Positions 51,850-61,700 of a stretch of 64,000 bases of DNA are shown piece after piece. Origin of the DNA: Rostratula benghalensis (lineage: Eukaryota; Chordata; Aves; Charadriiformes; Rostratulidae); assembly GCA_013399305.1 (NCBI GenBank), contig VXAI01000092.1:1107997-1171996 (forward strand), in the 5' to 3' direction. The notes under the pieces are model-generated. The model ran no database searches, was not told the DNA's origin, and saw only the letters and a program-made list of their open reading frames with translations. Numbering within the stretch: the stretch's first letter is position 1; every line of letters starts with the position of its first letter. Position numbers and translations under genes: made by a program.

Positions 51850-52130
51850 GGTGAAAAATGAACAACACACTTTATTATCTCTAAAGAAGATCATGATAAT
51901 GGATGTGTTACTGTTAGAAATCCTTAGCACTGCAGACATGAGACACGATGCCAGGTCCACTTATGCATTAGTTATTTTCATTAATAATGCTACAAAGCTT
52001 TTTAATTATTTCATAATCCTCAGGATGTTACTTGGGCTCAGAATCACCTCAAATTTGAGACAGAGAGGCCACAAAGTACAAAAAGGGCAATCTTTGGCAT
52101 TTTTGGCATCCTACTGCATTGCAATGACAC
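51850..52130 (-). other. POP1: POP1 3' UTR (approximate)
   Basis: Non-coding sequence between the POP1 stop and the candidate poly(A) signal. The end is inferred from the hexamer only. Confidence 0.5.
51871..51876 (-). terminator. candidate POP1 poly(A) signal
   Basis: AATAAA on the minus strand, about 255 nt after the POP1 stop, followed at once by GTGTGTTGTTC, a fitting GT-rich downstream element. It is the first canonical hexamer after the stop. A second AATAAA lies at 51602-51607. Confidence 0.55.
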
Positions 52131-52791
52131 TTAAACCTCAATATTAAGTCTTGCAAACCTGTACTGTAAAGATGCTGGAGTTCTTAACAAAACAAGCCCT
52201 TTTTTATCTGCTGGCTGGTTGTGTAACATATAAAGTAACCCTGTCAAGCTAACAAAACCCAGTGCTTCTCCATAGCCCACCGCCAATGAAAAATCCCCTC
52301 GAGTGACGTATCCCAAAAGAGTTCTGGAGCAGTGGGAAGTAACATCTGGGAGAGCATCTGACCAGAGACCAAGAATGAGGTCTTCATGCTCCTCAGTTGG
52401 TTCTTTATCTGGAACGCTCAGGGGGTCACTTTCTAGACATTTGGTGTTATCCTTTTTCTTCTTCTTCTTCTCCTCTTTTAGTTTCTGTATCTTGTGCTTG
52501 AATATGTCGTGATGTTTGGGTTCTTGAGGACCACAGAAGAGTTTGTCTTTGCTTAGATGCAGCAAGTCGTCTTCTGTCGGGATGCAAATCATGGCATGTA
52601 ACTCTGGGTTGCCCTTTCTCAAGAGAGACAGCTTGACCCATACAAGAGCCCTTGGATAACTCATCAAGATTGGCAAAAAGGCATCTTCAGTCATTTCCTT
52701 CTGTCCCAGTCGAGAAATAAGGTGGATTCTTCGATCTTTTCCAGCAGTGGGATAGCACCAGGCTGATAACTGCATTAGTAGTTTCTCGCTC
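52131..52791 (-). CDS. POP1: POP1 terminal coding exon with stop
   Basis: 661 nt after TTGTAATAG. It starts (R)[19 protein letters not shown] and includes [31 protein letters not shown], a lysine-rich run (residues about 112-124 of the exon), [33 protein letters not shown] and the terminus [13 protein letters not shown] before TAA (plus-strand bases 52131-52133). LGYVT-x-GDFS-x-x-x-G-x-GEA-GFV is the conserved C-terminal POP1 motif. The frame is intact over about 219 codons. Confidence 0.97.
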
Positions 52792-55700
52792 CTATTACAA
52801 TTTTTTAAAAACAAGCATCAAGGATAGTTATTAACAGGTAGTACAACAGAAATTGAGCACCTTTGCATATTTGCAAAAGCATGACTGAAAAAGCCCTGGG
52901 GGTTTCTGTAACTTTCCAAGGTGCTATTTGGATCACTCTGAGCACGTGTGTGAGGCTCTTTCTTTAGAAGAAGACTTTACTTGTTAAAAACCCCAAAACT
53001 TTTAAAATCACAAATGCCCTAAAACCTTTAGTGCTATTAACACAGCCCAGAACTGTCAATGTTTTCTTCCCCTGATAATTACACAAAAATGAAAGACCTG
53101 CATTCAGGCACTTTCCAAACACTGCTGCTGCCCTCATGCGTTGCTCTGGAAATGCAGGGGATTCTCTATTTTCTTTGTAAACCTTATAAAGTAACACAAG
53201 AACCACCTGTGATGATGTACTAGAAAAGAGAATGCAAGCTGATTTACACAGCAACAGTTTAAAAAGCACAAATATAAGCCTCTAAAAGCTTCATCCACCT
53301 GGAAGTAGACAGAATATGCCAATTCCTAGAATGCACTAAATGCAAGACTGTTGAATTTAAGATAATTTAAGAAATTTACTTCATCTAGTCATCAAGTTTG
53401 CTAGGGAAAGCAGAAGGACTTCCACTTAACAGCAAATTCTGACAAAAGATACAGCTATTCAATCTCCTTACTGCATTTGTATCAAATAATTCTCTCATCT
53501 TAGTAATAAAGGCTGAGGTCCTCCTTTCCCCGATTCAGTAATTCCCAATGAAGAAATAACAACACCTCACATGTGTGTATCATTTTGACATACCTGAGAA
53601 CAACAAAATCACTTCTTGTCACAGATTCATCTCTCTCACCAAACTCTTGGGTGCCTGTAACATTGTCTGGTTTTAGGACGGCTTCAGAGCTTGTTATTGT
53701 CATGATCTCTACCTCACTGGTCTCAGAGGGAGCTTCTTTGACAAGTTCTGCTTTGGGGTCACAAAAGCTATGTTCTTCAGTTGTACAGTGCTCAGGGTGT
53801 GGGGAAGAAGGATGCACAGGTTCTCCTGAAGCTTTCATTCTTTCTTCCCAGTTCTTCGTCAGCTGCCCCCAGGGACAGATGAACGGGGACAAGGTACCCA
53901 GCTTGACATAATTCGCCCTTTTTGCAGGTGGACGCCTAAATGATAAATCAAGTAGGTAAGACTCTTTGTTTCCTGGGCCCTCAGTCAGTCCCTAGCACCT
54001 CAAAAGGCTAACTGTCTACTTTGTCCTGCTGGTCTAATAACGTTTTCTGTTTCCCAAAACTAAGTATTTAGGGCAGGAAGTTAATTGTGCATTCCCTTTG
54101 TAGTCTCATTGAGCAAGAATTCTAAAGTTGCACTTCTAGACAACACGGCTGTATTTCTGACCACCACACCCCTTCAACCACGCTGGATATTTCTATCTAT
54201 TGTGACTGACACCACCACCTTTTCCTCTAAACTTCTCCTACTTCCCCCCTCCTCGCTGAAAGTGAGGATTAGTGCAACCAATTGCAACCAACACCAATTA
54301 GTGCAGAGGACACTTCCAGCTGCTCCATACTCATGATTAAGAATTCCGTGTCTACTGTCATGAAAAAGGCAGCAGACTTCAGAATACCTGGTATTTAAGA
54401 AGTGGACACTAAAATATACCTCTTCCTTCACTTTATTCTTCAACACTTAGTACATACTTTGATATTCTCCTCCCTCATTTGCTGCTAAGGAAGCTTGAAA
54501 TAGCTTTGTTTATTTTATTGTTTGGCAGCCTTATTACAGCATTATAACTGAGCATATTTCTGGGAATAGAAGGTTTTAGTCAATTTATATGCACTGTTTT
54601 GTAGAGCTGTTCTGTTAAATACATCTAGGATTATTTTCTTTTTTATAATATTAGGATTTAAAACACCAGTGAAAGATCTTAATGTTAGTCCAAGTCTAAA
54701 TGAACACAACAGATAATTAGGGGAATTTTTTAAGTAGTATTCTTTTTTTTCATTCTTGCAATCAATTCTGAAGTTAGTATTACCGTTTGAATTTTTCAAG
54801 AAGACTGGTTTCCAGTTCTTTGGCAAACTGCTTTCCCGCCTGGCAGTCTGGGAAATCATTTGGAGGGTGAGGTGTTCTTTGATACTCAGAATGCTTTAAA
54901 GCCTCTTGCAAGCCACCGACTTGTACACCTCGATATATCTGTCATAAAAACCAAAACCCAAAAAAGCAATGTCAATAGTGATTCTGGGTTCCTAACTGAA
55001 AAAAAACCCCACATTAATGCTCCAGAAACTACTACATTAGAAAAGGGAAAATCTATCACTTCAGTGTCCAAAAAAGCCAAGCATGGTTTTCACAGTTCTA
55101 GATGCTCACTTCAACAAATTGGTCATCATGCTCTCTGAATTTAATTCTGAAAAATGATCAGCAAAACTCAAAAGAACTTCACAAGTTCTGCCCTCGTACA
55201 TTGCCAGGAATGTCATAGTACTTTGATAAAGTCACTGCTCAATTTATTTTAACTGTACAATAGGTATCACTACAACAAATGCCCCTGCACGTTGAAAAGC
55301 ATAAATTTAACTGCAGAAAGACAAGGAAACTCCCATCTAAACATTCAAAGCAGTTTACTCTAAGAGCACCACAGAAGTATGCAAGCTTAACTCGGGCTGT
55401 GTGTTTTCAAGCTCTCTCCCAAATCAGAGACAACCAATTTGTTGACAGAGTGCTGGAGACAGCCGAGCTGGAAATGGATTAACAGCAGGTACCAAGTGGT
55501 TTCTCTTTAGACACACGTGCCCTTAGAAACACAAACCAAAGAGCTACAGCATCAGCTTTCTCTCCTTACTCCTCACTCTGACTTCCTGCTTTAGACTGCC
55601 ATGTGGGCACTGTTATACCCAACAGAAGATACTGTCTACTTTTAAGATTTAAAGACCAAGCCTCTGTCATCAATCAGTTCATACACCCTCTTTGAAAGTG

Positions 55701-58700
55701 GGATTTTGATCCTGTAATTTTGAATAGGTTACACAATGAGAAGTATACTATCTGAAAATCATTATTTTGAACCAAATTATGTCACTTGTCATATTTACTT
55801 GCAATTTGCAATGAAAGTCACTTACAAAAGGAATCCAGAAAGCCATGCCCCAGCCCTTTGGGAGGTAGATATCCCAGCCACTCCCCCATCCCGGTCGATC
55901 TTCTCCAGCCACTCTCCCTGGCTGCTGCACCAACAGTATGGGAATCTTAGATTCACGAGGACCCAAATCAAGGTGTGATCCTGGTACCAGTAACTGAGCT
56001 CTCATGTGGTTTAAATCCTGAGAAGGAGGAGACATTTCTCATAAGTTAGTAACCATTTCTCTCTCTTCTAGATACTCTTCCAAGCTGCAGAGAGGAGGTG
56101 TTAAGCGGGAAAAATCTACTAGTAATATGCTACATTGGCCTTCATTGAGGCATGAAAAATGTTTTTAGAAAAAAAGTACTAAGCACCCTTTCTATCCCCT
56201 TCTTATTTCCACAGACCTTGATGGAGGGCAGGTACTGAAACTCAGAGAAAAAAAACGTATGGCACAAAGGAAGGAGGAAAAAAAAGTATTGCAACTTGAT
56301 ATTTATAGGTTTGTGCACAAGACCAGACTGAACAGGTGCTTTCAGACAGTCTGTCAATACACAGAGCAAATCTGAACCACAGCCAGGGAGATGGGAAGAA
56401 CATTTGGTCACGAAACAGTTCCATATAAAGCATGCTGGCACCAAGACTTTGTCAATCACCAGTTGTTATATTTCATTATACCACATTAAGAATACATTTA
56501 TAAAAAACCACCAGACCATCAGATTGCCTATTTACGTGTCCCTTCTGCATCAGCTGTTTTATAAGGTAAATATTACATTTCATGACAGCATGAAGATCAC
56601 AAAAGTTTGTGCTGATAACTGTTAAGCGCTAATGTAGTATTTTCTAAGTACTCTGCTGTTCCCATGCTATCACAGCCATTTTGTAAGAGCACAAAATCAA
56701 TTTGCATGAAGAGAATATTTAGAGAGATGTTTCTGCCATACGAATATTTTCTGGTTTTGATTACAACAGTGCTGAAAGTTTATCACCTCTTGTGACTAAA
56801 TCACTGGTCGCTCCTCCATCGTCAGTGGAAATGCCAAGCCAGGAGATCTCAAACCTGTACCAACACATTTAAAGCTGTCTACAAATCACAGGTATTGCCC
56901 AGAACCCCCACAATGGTGTGCTGAAGTTCAGAACCAGAGGGATTTATTTCCTTCCAGCTTCCATGACTCTTGTCAGAATTGTCCCAGCTATGACTGGGTA
57001 AATGCTCAGAGCCTCTCTGTGCCACTTCATCCCTTTTACATGCTGTATTTAAGTGAAGGTGATGTAGGAAAATCCAATTCCAAACCATTCTGATAAACAA
57101 ACTTAGAACTATTTGGTCCTATTGACAATCCAATAAAGCCTTCTTTTAATTAACTCATGGACAACGGTTGTGCAAGAACATTACATAAAGACTACAAAAT
57201 AAACACTTCAACTCAACAGCTGGATACTATGACATTATGAAACTACTGCTCTTGGATTTACACAAGTGTTAAGAGTCTCACTCTATGGAATCTATAGATG
57301 GTTAGCTCTTTTCTCCACGGCAATCCACCTTCTTAGTTACCTGCTCTGAGATTTTATTTTCAGTGACGTTCTTACAGATGTCCTGGTCCCAGATAAAGCT
57401 GTGAGCACAGTCTACAGGTACACCCTCCAGGTACAGCTGCCTAACTTTATCATAATCTACAAAAGAAGAGAACCTTCAAACAAAATGCAAACATGTTTTG
57501 TGGCTTAAGTTGCAAAATACCAAAACAACTCCCCTATTGTAAGTACAAGGAGCACACAACTACATAACAGACTATTAAAAGCTTAAAAAGCATCAGTGCT
57601 TCTGCAAGATCTTACTGTCACATGTTTTTCCAAATACAAAATATGAAATAAACTGTTAGTTTTAGAAGCGTTATCCTGGCATTCTCTTACAAACAGACAT
57701 TTCTTATTAGAATTATGATGACATTTCTTATTAGAAATGACATCAACAAGCTTAGGTTACACCTTTAGCATGCCATCTCTAATATTCCAGAATCTGGCCT
57801 TACAGGCTGAGTGTGACGCTCAACAGGCTTGGTGAAAATCAAAAAAAGCAACGTTCCAATGCCTGAAACAAGTCCTCCTAAATAAACTCGTAAGAGAAGC
57901 AAGGATGACCTTTATGAAATGTATATGCAGGAAATATTTTTACAGATACGAGTAGTATGCAACCACTTATTGAACATAAGCCTTCCACTCTGGATTTTTT
58001 CAGGCTCTGCACTTCAAGGGACTATTCTTTGCTTATGTCTGGACAGACCAACAGTTGTGTGAAGTACTGAAGATAAATAACATTTCTAGCTTTAAAACTG
58101 ATCAATGAGGTATTAAATAACCTATGTTTTCTTTAGCTCCACAATCTAACCAAAGCAGAGAAAATATATACCTACCTTTTGTGATCTATGTATTAAAAGC
58201 CTTCACTGTACAGTATGCAAGTCATGCTGATCCGTATTTTACGTACAGTAATTCTTGACAATAAACAACACAATGAGCCTCTTAAGAGTTCTGTGATTAA
58301 AATTTAGAGGGACTACTACTCATTTTGTCATCTACAAGGTCTTACATATTAAAGGAACATAGTGTGTTGAGTTTTGTTTTTTTTTTTTTAAATCACTTAG
58401 TCTTTCAAAAGAAGATTCACTTAATTTTTCCAGTTAACGTTGACACAGACTTTGAGCACAGAAGATAAGGATTATTCAGTGGTACCAACAATACAATAGG
58501 TACTGTTGAACGTAATTGCAATAATTATTTATTTACAATCTACAATCTTTACGATGTCCCCATTATTAAGAGCTGTAAAATCCTTCAAAAAAATATTTAA
58601 TATAACAGCACTCCTGACAGTTTGATGGTATTAAGCCAATGCTTGCTATGCATCCTTCCTTAGTGAGTTACATTTATGTGAGAGGAAGAAATACTAAAGA

Positions 58701-61700
58701 AATTATCAGATTCTGACTGGAGATATCAATGCCCCAAAGGAAGGAGAAAAAAAAAAAACCAGCAACGAAACTGTGTGTAGTGGTGATAGGGAACTCCTTC
58801 CTGACTCTTAGAGATCACCAAGGGGGAAAGTGTACATAACAAGCAAGCATATAGTAAGGAAAGTAGCTTTCTCATCTTCTGTACATAAAGCATTCAGGAA
58901 CACTAGAATCTTTTAACATGAAATTATTTAAACATGTTCTAGTTCTTTCAACTGTAAGTTATTCACTGTAAATTTATCTGATTTTTTTTTATCACTTCTT
59001 TCTATTACCACAGTTTAGGCAGTCTATCCCTGTCATATTCTTGGAGTTCTTTACAATTCCTATATTCCATAATGGCATGAGTTGCCTTTTTTTTTCTACT
59101 GTAGAAAGCCCTTTTAAGTCTATCTCTTTTCATCACCACAGTCCATCCAATATTTCCTTCACTGCTCTAAAATATCCTTTTGTAACTTGGTTTACATTCT
59201 TTCTCCTTGATCTCCATTGTACTTGGAGAATTTAATCTCTGCTAAACATACTATAATTCAAATCACAATCCCAAACCCTCAGACCAGTTTTCCTTATTTC
59301 TTACCTCTCTCCAGTTTTCTTCACTCCACATTTTAAGATTGCTGCAGAAATAACCCTACTAGTGAATAAGCTGCTGATGATAGTGGAAATAAGATGTCAG
59401 GGCTAGTACAGAAAATAGGGAACTGTATTACTAAGCACATAAAGCTCAGCAAGAATCAGCACATCATCTACTTCTGCTGGTGTCAATGGTTGGTGTACAG
59501 ACAATACAGACAGCCAGAAGAAGACTTTGTTCCATTTAAGCTGTTGTTCTCATTTGCATAGCTTATTATCTTAACAGACTTAGAAGACAAGTCTAAGACT
59601 AGGAGCTCTTCTATTTGAATTTTTTCTTTTCCTCTGTGAGGCAATAGCAGAAAAAGCAAAAATGTAAGAACTGCTAGGGAGCAGTTACATGTCTACATAG
59701 GGGTGAGTACCAGGACAAGTGACACCAGGTAACTAAACCTCTGCGACAGATGCATTTACAGGCAAAGACTCAGGCTTTGTGTCTGCAGAAGGAACTTTAG
59801 CTCCCTTATCTTACATGATGCATTCTCCTTCCATGCATCTCAAACACTGATTGTTTAAAAACTCCACCATACTCCATACTCAGTAGTTTTTAAGGCAGTG
59901 GAATTGGCATTCTCCCACAGAAGACAGTAGAAGCATATAAAGACATCAGAAGTGAATTTAAAATGGAAAAAAGAACAGCACTAATTTGCAGTCACGTAAG
60001 CACAGGCTGCTTACTGGGAGTCTTTACTTCCAGAAGGCATAAACCTGCTGAGAAGGCAGTGAGTATTTATTTATTCACAAACTTTCTATCCCCCTTCCTG
60101 AAGAAAGGAGGACAGTTCTTTGATTAAATCCCATCAGCACATGTCTGTAACACACAGCTTGAACTCGTGTATGAATTCAGGAGTGAGAGTAACTGGGAAA
60201 GACTGAAATCACCTTTGACTTGTTAGTCTGTCACTGATGGGGAAAAGCTACAGGGGCCTATCTTAGAACAGCATTTAAAATACAAAAAGGGAACACAGAC
60301 AGATGTGTATCATTTCACAGACTGCATGTATGACAACCCACAGGCAAAGATGATGGCTGTAACATATCTAAATGATTCACTCATTTATCAATGAACAGTA
60401 GTAAATATTAGTAAAGATATGCCAGGAAAATAAGTTAGCTTTTATATATAATTAAAGAACAAGAGAGGCTAAAGCACATACAGCATCTGCTGACATATGC
60501 AGTGCCATTTCAACCTACTAATACTAACCCTACCAGTACATGAATCTCAAGGAAACAAAAGGGGGGGAAAGTATGGAATACAGCAAGGGTTCCTTCTAAT
60601 TGCTCAATCAACATGACATGTCATCAAGGGGAATGAGTGACTACTAACATTTTGTAAACAAAGATCAGCTCATTACGTTACCACCTTTGAATAAGATTAC
60701 ATCAGAACCAAGCCTCAAAAAATAACTGCTGCATAGAGCCAGTGAAATATGCAACAAGACCCCGTGCTTCAAGGAGATGACAAACTAAGCTGAAAGAATT
60801 CAGAATGACCTTATAACGGGTCCTGAAACAGTACATTGTGTCAAGAAAGCATAATGCTTCCATAGAGAGAATGGATTAGATAGAAAATGCATCCTGCACA
60901 ATAACCGATTCTGTCTAGGCTTTCTTTTACTAATACATTTGCAATTTTACTTTTTCTTTCAAAATACCAAGAATTAAATGCACTTGAAAGCTTCCCCCTG
61001 ACTAGAAAAGTAGCTGATCATAGAATCCTTGAATGGTTAGAGTTGGAAGGAACCTTAAAAGACCATTGAGTTCCAAACCCCCTGCCCTCGGCAGGGACAC
61101 CTCCCACTGGACCAGGCTGCTCAAAGCCCCATCCAGCCTGGCCTTGAACACTTCCAGGGATGGGGCATCCACAGCTGCCCTGGGCAACCTGTTCCAGTGC
61201 CTCACCACTCTTACATTAAAGAATTTATTCCTAGTATCTAATCTAAATCTCCCTTCTCTCAGTTTAAAACTAGTACCCTGGTCCTATCACTGCACTCCCT
61301 GATCTGATCTTAATAATCTAATGTGTTAATTTTCTAAAATTATTTAAAAAAACCCCGTAACTTCTCTGCCTTTAACTACTTGAACAATGAGGGCCATTAA
61401 GGCAGAGATATTAGCACACGTAGCAGCTGTCACACAGCTAACTACACACTACAAAATTAGTTTAGGAACAAGAGTCTTTAGAGAGTAACAATAACCTCTC
61501 TATCCAACTAACACCTACGAATAGTCAATGAGGAAGACAGGAGAGTGGCAGTTAGACCTCAGTCTTGAGTTTCTCAGGTAGGAGAGGCACTATCACGCTA
61601 TAGGATTCCCCCACTGCACATGTAATAGATAAGCAGGGGATTATGAATGGTCCTGTAACTCTTCCTACACAGGAAGTCACCCAGATGGGAAACATGGAAA

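Noticed and set aside
52303..52512. + strand open frame over the POP1 terminal exon
   Set aside because: It is the antisense shadow of the POP1 C-terminus, and its phenylalanine run is the complement of the lysine tract.
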